A stretch of 64,000 bases of DNA from Plasmopara viticola (Eukaryota > Oomycota > Peronosporomycetes > Peronosporales > Peronosporaceae): positions 124,001-188,000 of the forward strand of contig MBPM02000095.1 of assembly GCA_001695595.3 (NCBI GenBank), given 5' to 3'. Positions 31,790 through 42,741 of this stretch are shown here, piece by piece (within the stretch, counting starts at the first letter, position 1; each line of letters starts with the position of its first letter). The position numbers were made by a program, and so were the translations under genes. Below the pieces are notes generated by a model that saw nothing but the letters and a program-made list of their open reading frames with translations, was not told where the DNA came from and did not search any database.

Positions 31790-33815
31790 CCAGAGAATGC
31801 CAGCCCGCTAGTAACCTTATAAGTGAACTGGCTTTTGTTTGCGATCGATATTACGATATGATCTACATTATCCTTGCCGGATATGATCGTCTCTAGGGGC
31901 TAGGTTTTGCTTTCACGACCCTTTTAAAGTTTCTGTTGACCATCAATACGAGCGTAAACATGTCGTGTTTTTATCAATCACCGTTATTAAGATCAAGTAT
32001 CATGTCAGTATATGACGGATGAGAAATCGTCGTAAATCTTACGATCCAGACTCTTGGGAAAGACAGGGCCAAATTTTACGCCACTCTGGTTTTGTTACTT
32101 AATTTGATATCAGCTTATATTAAGGATACCTCTTGTATTATCGTACCGTCGCAATAGCACAGTAAAAATTCCCCGGTCATTTTCTATGGAAACTACCGAT
32201 CTGGTGAAGAATTCACGGCAGATGTGATTTTAAATTTCCTAGCGTCGCATTAAGGTGACATTCATACCGATAGCTGCACGGCTGGCATTCTTAGTGCGAT
32301 CAATCTTACAATAGAGTCTAAATTTTCCTACATGTAAAGATTATCTCAAGATCCTCGTGGTCGCCAATAAACACTTCAAAACTCTTTAACCATAGAAGCA
32401 AGCGTATATTATATTATTAGACTCGCCTTGCTGTGTTTAATCGATTGGATTGAGTACTATGCCAGCATTTGACATTTGGGGCTCTAAGTATTTTTAAAAC
32501 ATACGTTCACGACTTCCAAAAGAGACATGATTACCATTTCAATCGCTCATGTTCCCTTCCTCGGTTGGAATTAGCGTTTGATCCGTAAATATAGAAGTAT
32601 GAATGTACTGCTTATTTCTGCAATAGCGCAGCCAAGTGCTCCGTCTTTTGTAACAGAAGATGAAATAATTTCCATAACATCGGAGCAGTCGTGATTTTGA
32701 GTTTTTTTTTTACATCAAACAAGGTATCATCCATAGCTGAAAGCCACACGTACCGATTCCTTATCTGTCGTAAACATACTAATCGAGCCTCACTCGTTTC
32801 ATTTTCTTGCATAATTCAGCCATAGAATCTTTAGCTTGCGGGCAAACTGGCATTCTCGTTGCGATCTATTTTAAGAAAAATTCTTCATGATTTTACTTGT
32901 TATTTTTATTGCAATTTATCACTTTACGTTCTTTTTCATGATTTAGCCATAGAATTTGTTAACTTGCTCGTGAGTGTGCACTTTTGATGACATGCAGTAT
33001 TGTACCTGTTGCGATCTCCTCAAGAGCCTCAACGTCATGTTTAGCACACTAAATGATGTATCATGTCAATGGAAGCATACACGCGGCATAGATTTTAAAT
33101 TTAGTATCAGACTTTGTCTCGTGATTGTTACTATTCTGTGTAACCTTTAAACGCAGCTAATACTGTCAAATCGTTCTCATTCAGCGTAGCTAATCGAGGA
33201 GAAATTTTTATAGCATCGTAGTATCTGTAATCTCGTGTTTTCTAGCGCGGCGCTTATGTAGAATCCATATCCTTTAATCGCACGTATCAGCCCCTAACCA
33301 TGTAATGTAATGTATTACGTTATCTCGTAGCCAAGTTATGCACGTGCTAGGCTCAGTCTGGCTAGTCCACGGCATAGAGTGGTGTCCGCATACGTCGGGT
33401 CTCGTTCGGCGGGCAGTGCAGCCAGCACCGAGGTCGTGAGGGCCTTCCATTATTTTGTTTAGCTCTGACTTGGTAAGAGCCCAGGTGGCGCCCTGGTGCT
33501 GGAGACCGTCGCGTCGAGGGTGAGACTCGTTGGAGACCTGCAGATGCTTGAGAGCACCTGCCCGAAGCGCGCGAGCATTTAGCCCCCGCGCTTGGAAGGA
33601 GGGCGTCACCCCCTAACCATATATCTCGAAAATCACTTCTTAGGTTTTCGGCACAACTGAGCAAAAGAAGTATTTAGCTTGCTGGGGCTGGGCTTGCATC
33701 TTTGGTGCGATCGACGACAAAACATAATTTATTTTCTTCTCCCAGATACGATCGTCTCAAGAGCCTTGTTGTCGTTTGTAGCACTCTCTATAATTTTAAG
33801 TGACAATGAAAGCAA
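31790..33815 (+). repeat. Degenerate repeat family, four or more copies
   Basis: The same ordered set of phrases recurs with much divergence. The first is a block like TAGCTTGC-GGGCTGGCATTCT-GTTGCGATC at about 31826-31848, 32268-32300, 32830-32863 and 33677-33710, with a weaker one near 32958-33012. The second is CTCAAGAGCCT near 31888, 32343, 33013 and 33755. A third, GTCGTTTGTAGCAC...CAATGAAAGCAAACG, follows it near 32352, 33023 and 33766. Spacing between units is 440-840 bp. No coding frame is maintained. It may be an ancient tandem array, or decayed copies of one non-coding element. Confidence 0.5.
33302..33609 (-). repeat. GC-rich interspersed repeat, copy 2, with target-site duplication
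   Basis: This is the second copy of the unit at 7271-7575. It is flanked by an 11-bp direct duplication, CCCCTAACCAT, at 33291-33301 and 33610-33620; the leading Cs are ambiguous with the element's G-run end. On the minus strand the unit ends in TACATTACATTAC, a short tandem tail. A duplication of this length and a simple-sequence tail fit target-primed insertion by LINE machinery, so this is a SINE or a 5'-truncated LINE. It has inserted into the degenerate repeat region. Confidence 0.8.
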
Positions 33816-35634
33816 ACGTTTGGTTTTGTTGTCAAATGTGCCTTGCAGATGGGGTGATCGATCCTTTTAGATCCGATCTCAAACAGAGTAAGTATTGGTA
33901 ACAACCATTAGTCTATGCACACGTAAAGCCAGGTCTATCTTTTTAACCCGTCCGGTGTTTACTTTGGTTGAGACCAGCCTTCGACTGCTGAATATTGCTC
34001 GCATTTTTGAGCCGTCCTATTCTTGCAATAGCGCAGCCAAAACTGCCTGGTACATCGCAACAGATGAATCCGCTCTGTTAATAAATTTGTCGTACACTTG
34101 TGTCAACAGTTCATCTCCAATTTCTCAATTGAGATTTCAGGGACTAAATTACAACGATGTGTTCCATCCACACACCTGTCAAGACGACTTGGTAGTTACT
34201 GCGATTCCCTGGCTCTCAAAGCGTGGCTTTTGTTAGTAACTTTTAGTGCTCTTGAGAGAGACGAAGACTACGAAGATCGACACCCTTTGAAGTAAACATG
34301 AGTCAAGTTCGATTTTACCGCTTCGAGCAGCGCAGAAGTCCATTGGGACTAGACACGAGTGAAAGGATCCATTTACACACGTTACTCAGGGTCTTGTGAA
34401 AACTGTAAATTGACGCCATTCTGAAAAATTATGGCTGTGCAACTTTTGGAAATCGATTTCAATTGCTTTATTTGTAGCTGCTGCCTGCCTATTTAAAAGC
34501 TAGGTACTACGAGTCTACTCCTAAGCCAACCATGAACACATTGAGTTACAATGACGCATTCGGCAATTGGCTGGACACCATCAACCCCGTAAATACATTA
34601 GCATAACCTTGAAGCTTACGCCTTCCAACATTGCAGGCAAGAAAGCGTGAGCGGTGGTTGAGAGAAGTCTCACCAGAAATAACGTTGATCTCAACTGATT
34701 CTTAGATACCAGCCTGGCTTCTTAAATACGAGAGTGCAAACACCAAGCTCAACTTTGTCTAGCAAACAAAAGATCAGGCGAGTATTCGCCAGAGTGCATG
34801 CGACGCTCCGTGAATATATTTATTCGCCGAATGCAGAGGTACCCGCAGACAACCGAACAATGTAGAGCGATAAGCGCGCGTCTTGAGCCACGGTGAAGTA
34901 GTTTATTCTTTTAAAGACCTTTTTGTCTAAGCGATGCATTTTATAGAGGCTTGCCACCCACGGCACAGGCACAGGCTTTGTTGCCGGCAAAGTCTTTTTA
35001 GCAAAGCGGCCTTTGATGCAGGCGCAGTGTTTGTAGTTGGCAACATTTACAATAGGCACGGTCTAAGGCTCAGATGCAAAGTTTGATTTAATGGCACCTG
35101 ATAAATCGAAAGAACCGCTTTTCGGCGCCGATTTGGTCACCTAAAAAACAATTTGGTCGCTCGGCATCTCTCTTTGCTGCCTTTTTTTGTTATTCCCATG
35201 CCCGAACTGATTTTTCTTAAGTTTTAAGAAAGTAAGATCACACTCATCCCTTTCCAATGGGATGTATGAGTCTGCTGGGTGAGGCCGTTAGACCGAATCT
35301 ATCAGGTCAGAGACCGCTTTGTTATAAGAAAATCTTACAGAACATTAAATTAATTACTGTGATCTATGCGCTAATGGTGCGCGTAAAAATAACTTACGTC
35401 CTACTCTATAGAAAAACGGCTCTCTTTGGCTACCGGTCAGATTGTGAAAGCTCCGACTGGATGTATATATGAGAATCATTTACCTATGAAGCCTCCTTTT
35501 GGAAAGCGACTGATTTTAGTACCAGTGGAATTATCTATAATCACAAAAATTATTTCTTTTCTTCCAATGTTATCGCTTATAAGCGCTGAGTGGACGAGAG
35601 GCTCTCCCATTGTTCTTTTTGCCAAGTAGTCGGA
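33816..35634. other. No gene recognised; probable 5' region of the RPL10 gene at its end
   Basis: No domain was recognised in the short frames, including 35059-34820 on the minus strand and 33895-34236 on the plus strand. From about 35240 the sequence ACTCATCCCTTTCC resembles the oomycete initiator. A donor-like GTGAGG at about 35279 and a pyrimidine-rich acceptor before 35625 suggest a 5'-UTR intron for the ribosomal gene. Confidence 0.35.
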
Positions 35635-36261
35635 ATGGGTCGTCGTCCTGCCAAGTGTTACCGTTTCCAGAACAAGAAGCCGTTTATCAAGTCGCGCTTC
35701 TGCCGTGGCGTGCCTGACCCAAAGATTCGCATCTACGATGTGGGTAACAAAAAGGCTTCGGTAGACGCCTTCCCATACGTGGCTCACCTCGTGTCCGACG
35801 AAAAGGAGCAGTTGTCATCGGAGGCCCTCGAGGCTGCTCGTATTGCTGCCAATCGATACTTGACTAAATTTTGCGGCAAAGACAATTTCCACATGCGTAT
35901 TCGTTGCCACCCTTTTCAAGTTCTTCGTATCAACAAAATGCTTTCGTGCGCTGGTGCCGATAGGCTACAGACTGGCATGCGTCACGCTTACGGTAAGCCC
36001 GCCGGTGTGGCCGCTCGCGTGGCTATCGGTCAGCCTATTATTTCGGTACGCTCCAAAGACTCGTTTGGCCCCTCAGTTGTAGAGGCTTTGCGTCGTGCTA
36101 AGTTTAAATTTCCGGGTCGTCAAAAAGTATTGGGCTCGAAGAAGTGGGGCTTCACGAAGTACGAGCGTGAAGTGTACGCCGAGATGCGCGCTAATGGCTC
36201 GCTTAGCGTAGATGGTAACCACGAAAAGTACTGCCCTAATCATGGTCCTCTTAAGCTGTAA
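35635..36261 (+). CDS. RPL10: 60S ribosomal protein L10 (uL16)
   Basis: The 208-residue protein starts [10 protein letters not shown] and shows the L10 signature throughout: [39 protein letters not shown], the conserved loop [18 protein letters not shown], then [24 protein letters not shown] and [11 protein letters not shown]. uL16 joins the large subunit late, near the peptidyl-transferase centre, and its loop is needed for final subunit activation. The reading frame extends 15 codons upstream, but the ATG at 35635 matches the universal L10 start. Codon use is strongly biased towards C/G-ending codons compared with neighbours, as expected for a highly expressed gene. Its stop lies 81 bp from the stop of the convergent NDUFAF7 gene. 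Confidence 0.97.
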   Translation: MGRRPAKCYRFQNKKPFIKSRFCRGVPDPKIRIYDVGNKKASVDAFPYVAHLVSDEKEQLSSEALEAARIAANRYLTKFCGKDNFHMRIRCHPFQVLRINKMLSCAGADRLQTGMRHAYGKPAGVAARVAIGQPIISVRSKDSFGPSVVEALRRAKFKFPGRQKVLGSKKWGFTKYEREVYAEMRANGSLSVDGNHEKYCPNHGPLKL

Positions 36262-36342
36262 AAAAGTTGAAGTTTATACGGATGCCGATCACGTGGCTTA
36301 ACAATAAATTACGACTGTGTTTGCCAAAATACTTCATACGTA

Positions 36343-38058
36343 TCATTTTTTAGTGGAATCTACTTCAAAACCGACAGGCTGGCCGTTGTCTTCATGAAAC
36401 AGTGCCAAAGCTTTGAAGATGGTACCCATTTGCTCCGGCTTCACTAAGCGCTCATACGACGAGATAAGGTCTTCTTGAACCTTCTCAGATTCAGTGTTCT
36501 GCAGCAGCATAGCCAAACGGTGTTCGATGCCCATGTTTTTTAGGAACTTGCCTTGGCCAATAGGCCCTGAGCTTTTGACTTTGGATTCGGCTATGGCGAA
36601 TCGCCGTAGCATTGCAAAGTTGACGTCGATACTCAAATCGACGTCACCAGGCTCGCGCAGAACACTGACGTACTCGTGGTTTTGAATGCCGCGTAAAGTG
36701 AGCCCTGATGGATGGTCGTAACCATAGTCCACTATTAATGCCCCGCCACCAGACTGTGAGATGCGTTTGGCCATGTCTTGCACCAACGCAATACTGACAG
36801 GCGAAATCTCAATCTTGTCCCCAATTTGAGTCTCCGCCGTGCGTACAGGCTTACTAGCTTTATCCAAAACGTCCAAGCGGTGTGGCAATTGCTTTGTCAC
36901 AGGTGACAAAGCAGTCGACGGGTCAAATAACTTCTCTTTTCCTATATATACGCGCGTAGTCGGCGTCGGACCAGGCGACAATACGAAACGAAAGTGGTCG
37001 TCACCGGTTTCGAAGTCCATATCCACAAGACGCTCGCACCAGCCACTGTATGTCATGATTAAAGTTAATTATTTCATCAGCCATACTCTAAATACAATTT
37101 ACAGCGTACTGTTGGGTGTACTCAAACTGATGCACTGGCAAAGCATCAAATAGTTCCTGTGCAATCATCAAACTCGGACCATGTGGCACGTTCGCAAAGT
37201 CTGCATGCCAGTGGATGGTAGGTCCACCGTCTGGCAGTCGCATTGTGTTTTTTGAAATCGTATTGTCGTTTATTGACTCGCACTTGAGCGTCTCTTGCTG
37301 AAGCTTCTGCATCACTGGTAAAATTAATGTCAAAATTATCTCACTAACCTTTTCGTACAAGAAGTAGTTGTCTTACCTGGACTTATATCTACCATATGAA
37401 TCTCAATTGCCTTGTAAAATGGCATAAACGACTTGGCAGCTCGTAGAAAATCGCTCATAAGGGAGCCTCTTCCTGGACCGAATTCCACGATCTTAATGTG
37501 GCTGGGCATGCCCATTTGCTGCCATGTTGCTACGCACCAGATTGCAATAAGCTCGCCAAACATCTGACTGATTTCGGGCGCCGTTACAAAATCTCCCTTC
37601 GTGCCAAACACGTCTTTCTTCATGTAGTAGCCGTGGTCCGGGTGACTCAGAGCTCGCGTCATGTATTCGGCCACCGTAAGCGGTCCTTTGACCTCGATTA
37701 TAGAGCGCAGTAGATGGACTAGCGCATTTTCTTTGGTCTTTTTCTGCAAAGCATCTTCGGGCGCATTACCAACTAGTGCACCGCCGGCCTTCTTGAGTGT
37801 AGAGCGATCCACAAGCACGCTTTGTAATTTCGCCTTGTTCTCAAATTTCTTTTGTTGCCACTTCCCCGCCTGTGCCGTAAGCTTATCATCTTTCAAGTCT
37901 ACATATGTTGAAAAACCTGTAACCAATGCAGACGCGCACGCATGGCAAGTACCAGCAGCGGCTCGGGCAGCCCAAACACGGAGAGCAACGTTCCACATGT
38001 TGTGCTTTGCCAAACTACCATACAGATGAGCAAGCTGTGGTACACTGTACCACTTCAT
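36343..38058 (-). CDS. NDUFAF7: NDUFAF7/MidA-type protein arginine methyltransferase
   Basis: Three exons on the minus strand (38058-37377, 37314-37110, 37045-36343) join in phase across 62- and 64-nt introns (donors GTAAGA, GTACGC) to give about 529 residues. NDUFAF7 is the mitochondrial SAM-dependent methyltransferase that symmetrically dimethylates an arginine of complex I subunit NDUFS2 during assembly. Family hallmarks: GPLTVAEYMTRAL, HPDHGYYMKKDVFGTKGDF, TAPEISQMFGELI, the SAM-binding VEFGPGRGSL, AQELFDALPVHQF, FRFVLSPGPTP, ALIVDYGYDH, LSIDVNFAMLRR and GQGKFLKNMGIEHRL. The N-terminus is Arg/Ala-rich, as in a mitochondrial presequence; MWNVALRVWAARAAAGT at 37998 is an equally plausible start. 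The frame is open up to 38106, overlapping the divergent gene. Confidence 0.92.
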
Positions 38059-38068
38059 AACCCACGTA
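37999..38068. promoter_or_regulatory. Compact divergent region between NDUFAF7 and the APP1-like gene
   Basis: The two start codons point away from each other and lie only 10 to 70 bp apart, depending on which NDUFAF7 start is used. The region contains a perfect 17-bp palindrome, GTGGTACA-C-TGTACCAC, at 38037-38053. A shared bidirectional promoter is likely, with transcription starts inside the partner's 5' region. The palindrome could be a regulatory site or could be coding if the upstream ATG is used. Confidence 0.45.
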
Positions 38069-39961
38069 ATGGACTCGAAACTGGAGCTGTCGCTGCCGTT
38101 AATCACACTTCTCTTGCTGCTGCTTTGCTTTTGCGTGGTGTTATGGTGTCACGGTGTGGATCCTTTGCGTATGCTACGCTCGTCGTTTAAAACTCCGCGG
38201 CATCCGCACATTTCCGTCTCGGGATCGGACAGAGAACGCGAGTCCTTACTAGCCGTCGGCCATAAAGCTCGTGCGTGTGAGGTGTGATTAGGATATTAAT
38301 GAAGTCTTGTGTTTACATGCCATATATCTGCAGGTGTGAGATATACTGGAAAAGTACCGCTGTACACTGACACAATTGCGGAGCTGGCGGCGTGTGAGAC
38401 CCCTCGGGAGACTGAAGCTTTTATTGAAGTCATCGACATGCACCGTCTACTTAATTCTAAGGTCAAGGCACAACACTTTGCTCACTTTTGCAGAACAAAG
38501 CTAGAGCTGTCGGTGCTGAGTATTCGCACATTGGCGACAATTATATTGTCTCTGCAAAAGTACGCAGCGGAGCTTGATGTCGTCACATGCATTCGGGACT
38601 GCTTCTGTGCCAAAAAGAGTTTGGCATGTATGCAACTGAAGAATAAGGTGGATGCCAAATTTCCCATGTTTGACTTTATGTACCATCGGATTCGGTCGGA
38701 TGCGGAGCGTGAGTTAATTTTTAATCATTTTGAGGCACAAGCCGCGGTACTTAATGGATCAGCCAACTTTCTCGCACCGATCAAGTTGTTGTGGTTTGTT
38801 TGACATTATGTTAAAAGCAATCGGTTTTCCGGTCTCTAAAAACTGTGAAATGATTTTTATAGTGACATTGATGACACGATGCTAGCCGCCCTCTTTGACA
38901 AGCGATATCCAGAGCTCACGGTGTACCCAGGAGTTCATCAATTTGCTCAAGAATTGCTTTGGCGTTCGGCTGCGATTTCTGCTGAGACTGCCGACCCACA
39001 TAAGGGGTACGATCGCGACGAAATTGATGACGTCGATAACATTGAGGCTAGAAAAAGCGCTGGAGAAAAAAGGCCAAAGGAAGTGCAGCGCGTGACTTTT
39101 CTCACTGCGAGGCCCGAGCCTTTACGCAAAAGATCTTCACGAGAGCTTCGTGCATGCGGTTTTCATCACTTTACCCGTACGTGACGTTTTCAAACAATCG
39201 CTTGGAGCTTAGAATAAATTATTGCCTTTCTTATTGCTACAGTTTTGATGGGTCGCTTTGCCAACATTTGGGGCTCGCAACGTATTGCATCAGGAAAACT
39301 TTGGGTGTGTGTAACTTTATTGCTAAGCAAGCAAGTGATACGCTTAACGTGGTACCATGTTTAGAACTTTGTTCGCTTTAAGCGCGTATTTGCAGAGCAC
39401 CGCTTCGTTTTCGTCGGTGATAACGGCCAGGGTGACATTGATTTGGGCAAGGAATTGCTCAAGAAGCCGCATTTGTACGCCGTATCGGTTGTGCTTATAC
39501 ACGATGTAATTCGCTCAGGCAAACCAGAGAGTCAGTACTCGTACCGTGGAAAAGAGTGTAATAAGAGTGGTATTCATTCTTTTCGCACTTACATCGGTGC
39601 CAGCTTTCACCTTTATGTGCTGGGTCTCTTGCCTCTTGCTGCTGTCGTCCGCGTCGTAGAAAAGACTGCATTGGCCTATGCTGCCATTGTCTTTGATACA
39701 CGCGAGCAAAAGTACAACCTCGCTCGAGAGATTGTTGCCGATGTGGCAGCTGTGGTGAATGAGTTGCCTGACCAACAGGCCATGGTACTAATTTCGTATC
39801 TCCATGACGACCTGATTGGTATTGGAGATGATGATAATTTGGAGAGCAGTGATGCAAGTCCTTCGCGAGCGGAACAATTGCATCGGCGCCTTGACTTTGT
39901 AAGGAAAAACGCCATGAAGCTGCAGCGAACAATGTACAACAGCGCTCAAGAAATTGTATAA
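38069..39961 (+). CDS. APP1-family (DUF2183) phosphatidate phosphatase-like protein
   Basis: Five exons join in phase: 38069-38276, 38334-38793, 38863-39176, 39243-39304, 39365-39961, for about 546 residues with introns of 57-69 nt. The exon 2 donor could be three bases earlier. Yeast App1 is a Mg-dependent phosphatidate phosphatase of the HAD type. Here the catalytic DxDxT is DIDDT at the start of exon 3, followed by VYPGVHQFAQELL, the second HAD motif VTFLTARPEPLRKRS, LLMGRFANIWGS, and FVFVGDNGQGDIDLGKELL as the C-terminal acidic motif. Residues 6-30 form a signal anchor (LSLPLITLLLLLLCFCVVLW). A later hydrophobic run (YVLGLLPLAAVV) may be a second membrane contact. The membrane anchor fits a lipid substrate. 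Confidence 0.82.
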
Positions 39962-40080
39962 TGCACGAGATCATTGATTGACGTGTACATTAACCTCAAT
40001 TTGTCCAATGATAATTCAAAAATTCCGTTGTCAGAAAAACAGGCGACTATGCAAAAAGTATTTTTAAAAAAAAATGATTT

Positions 40081-41132
40081 CTAATCGACCTTCTTGGAGA
40101 CGTTGTAGATTGCACCATCAATCATACGAGCAACAGCTAAGACTCCACCCACGATGGCGCTAGTACTCGTAAGGAAGTGCAGAAAGGAGGGCTTGGACTC
40201 AACGTACTCTACAGCAATGGGAGAAAAGTCGTAGGAGAATATCACACCAGGGAACGTCACTTGGCCGTTTGGACCTCTTGAGCTCGTCTCGTGCTCCGTC
40301 ACTGAATACTGGAACGTCGTCACCGACCGTCCGTGTAAGTAGACGTAGCGACTAGGAACAATACTGACAAAGTATTTGTATGTTGCCACTACAAAGTGAA
40401 GAATATATGACTCAGTCGTTTCACAATTTTCGACTACTCGCAAATATTTCCCTTACAGTTCATTGTCAGAATCTTGCTGACATCAATCAGAGGCGTCTCC
40501 ATGTTGGGAATCTGCGGACCGAAGCGCAAGTGGTTGACCACGTGAGACGAATTAAAATTCAGAAAGTCGAAGAAGGAAAAAATATTGAGTGAGCCCTTGT
40601 GCGCAAAAGACAATTCGCCTGCCACCTTTTGCACCTGCACAGTGCCGTAAAGTCTGCAGCCATTTATTCCATAGGGCTCCTCCTCAATATCTTTTTTAAT
40701 CAATATTTCCTTCCTCCCCTTTGAGTCGCTTATGTCCATCGCCACCTCTGCCGAACGCAATCATTTGTTAGTTTTTTTTATGATTTACATCCCTCTAAAT
40801 ACTCTTGTAGCACCTTGGCAATTCTCATGAAGAAACGAAACGTCCACTTCAATATTAATCGGAAAATTTTGCTGCTTCCCGGAAAAAGAATCACAGCATC
40901 AGAGCAATTATTATCGCCGCAATCATAAAGCAAAAATGCGTTTTGTACTTACTGGGTCCGTGTCCACGTGCATGTGGTGCAAGACGCTCACGTTCCACCA
41001 AACGGAGAACTCAGACAGCATCAAGAAGACTGCGAATATGCAGCTCAACAGTGTCACTACACCGCCACCAATGGTGCGCTCCTGTATACCTTCCACACCC
41101 TTAACATTGAGGTCGAAGCGCCGCAACGTCAT
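40081..41132 (-). CDS. Erv41/Erv46 (ERGIC)-family ER-Golgi vesicle protein
   Basis: Four minus-strand exons (41132-40953, 40871-40814, 40747-40457, 40388-40081) join in phase to 278 residues; exon 2 is only 58 nt. ERGIC/Erv41-46 proteins cycle between ER and Golgi in COPII/COPI vesicles as cargo receptors. The layout is typical: short cytosolic N-terminus, first membrane span in GGGVVTLLSCIFAVFLMLSE, a lumenal domain with NFPINIEVDVSF, GCRLYGTVQVQKVAGELSF, FNSSHVVNHLRFGPQIP and YKYFVSIVPSRYVY, then FSYDFSPIAVEYVE and a second span, FLTSTSAIVGGVLAVARMID. It lies 119 bp from the stop of the APP1-like gene and shares direction with the LRR gene upstream. Whether it is the Erv41 or Erv46 partner cannot be decided. 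Confidence 0.87.
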
Positions 41133-41273
41133 GGCAAGAGCGAGAAAGTGAGATAATTTGCCACGTGGGAAACACGACGATCCAGAGCAAAATATTTTCA
41201 ATAAATTAAAAGTTGTTTCTATTGCTTATCTTAGCATAAGAATTAATAAATTGTTTAATCGTTCTGTAAAACT

Positions 41274-42741
41274 TTAGGCGCCGAGAACGATCTCTAACCC
41301 CTTCTTGCGAGCGTATTCTATGTGTGCGATGCTAATTCCTTTGCAGCCGCATAAAAACAATCGAAGACCTCTCGACGCCTCTAAAGTCGATCCGTCATCA
41401 GGCAGGAAGGCATCAATTGAAGCATCGGTAAGTTGCGTGCACCACACCAAGAACACTTCCTGTAGATGCTTGCAGCGGCGACCAATACCCACGACGCTCT
41501 TATCAGTAATGTTCATGCACCACGACAAGTTCAGTCGTTCTAGACTTTGCCCATACTTTCCTATCATAGCCACACCCCGGTCAGTAATCCATGCACAATT
41601 TGTCAGGTCCAATACACGAAGGCGCCTGCAAGAGCTTGCAAGTGCTTCGATGCCCACGTCGGTAGTCTCGCTGCAGCACCTGAGCTTTAGTTCTTCAAGT
41701 TGTGGACAATGTTTTGCCAACGCAAAAAGAGTGGCATCAGTAATGAGACTCTGTGTGAGATCGATGGCACGCAAGGCGCGACCCATACTATAGAATCCGT
41801 TGCGCTGGTCCGACGGCTCTGTTGTAAAAGCATCGTCGGATATATTCATAAATGACAAATTTATGCGTTGCAGATCAGTCGCCGAGCGAAGAAGCAAGTG
41901 AATGGCGTCGTCATGAATGCGCTGCGCAAGCCGAAAAAAGACGTGTCAGAACATCACACTGTTATATCAAATCGACAACATTTAAGTTTGCTCTATACAA
42001 TCAAGCTTACCTTGCAACGCGAGAAATTGATGTCGATAAGGGATCGGCAGGCTTTTATAAGGAAGAGGACGAGGTCCTTTGTCAGCTGTGAACAACGCGC
42101 AAAGCTTACAGTCTTGAGCGACGTGCACGCATGTAACACGTGGAAAGGTGAGTGGTCTGGTCGAAATGCCGCGTCTGTAATATGGTGGCATCCATCAAGC
42201 TGAAGCGTCTGCAAGTTTGTGCAACCTTGGAGCAACGCACGGATCACTGTGTTGGTGACTTGAGGACAATTTGACAGATTCAAGCAGCGCTGCGCAAGTA
42301 GCACGTCAGATTCAAAAGCAATCGATTGCAAAATTGTACACAATTTATACAAGCTTTGGGCAGCGATAGGGAATTTGGCGTAGAATCGAGTTACGAATAG
42401 AAAAGCAACCCGAGAGGATCAGTACGCGGCGCGAGACCATGAAAAAGGCGGCGAGACGGTCATCCGTCAGTTTCTTGTAAGTAATCATTTCAGCTAGCAG
42501 GGTCTGCACAAGCTCCTCAGGTAAACGACTGCGCATTGAATAAAAGTCCATTAATATAGTGAAAAGCACACTTATGATATAAGGCAAAAGCAAATTTGCA
42601 CCGTAAAATGCTTAAAAGTGCACGCTGCGGGGCACCATCGGCCAGACGCGCCACGCATAGCGCAGCCAGCGACCGAACACATTGCTTAGATTTGACCATG
42701 GAAATTTGATAATGCGACATGGTGCGATAGAACAAACCCAT
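41274..42741 (-). CDS. F-box-like leucine-rich-repeat protein (FBXL/AMN1 type)
   Basis: Four exons on the minus strand (42741-42602, 42528-42351, 42289-42011, 41921-41274) join in phase across 60-90-nt introns to about 414 residues. Residues after LPEELVQTLLAEM form a short F-box-like helix region, followed by about nine cysteine-containing LRRs (LNLSNCPQVTN, LQLDGCHHITD, VSFARCSQLTK, INFSRCK, LKLRCCSETTD, LDLTNCAWITD, LNLSWCMNITD, VFLVWCTQLTD). Such proteins are substrate receptors of SCF ubiquitin ligases or regulators like AMN1. The F-box is weak, so E3 membership is inferred. Starts at 42720 and 42699 are alternatives. The stop is 141 bp upstream of the ERGIC gene's start, with both genes in one direction. 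Confidence 0.82.

Noticed and set aside
33317..33609. Repeat as a solo LTR
   Set aside because: The flanking duplication is 11 bp, longer than the usual 4-6 bp, and the unit does not run TG...CA next to it.
38059..38106. NDUFAF7 start at 38106
   Set aside because: It would overlap the first codons of the divergent gene and adds an acidic stretch that does not fit a mitochondrial presequence.
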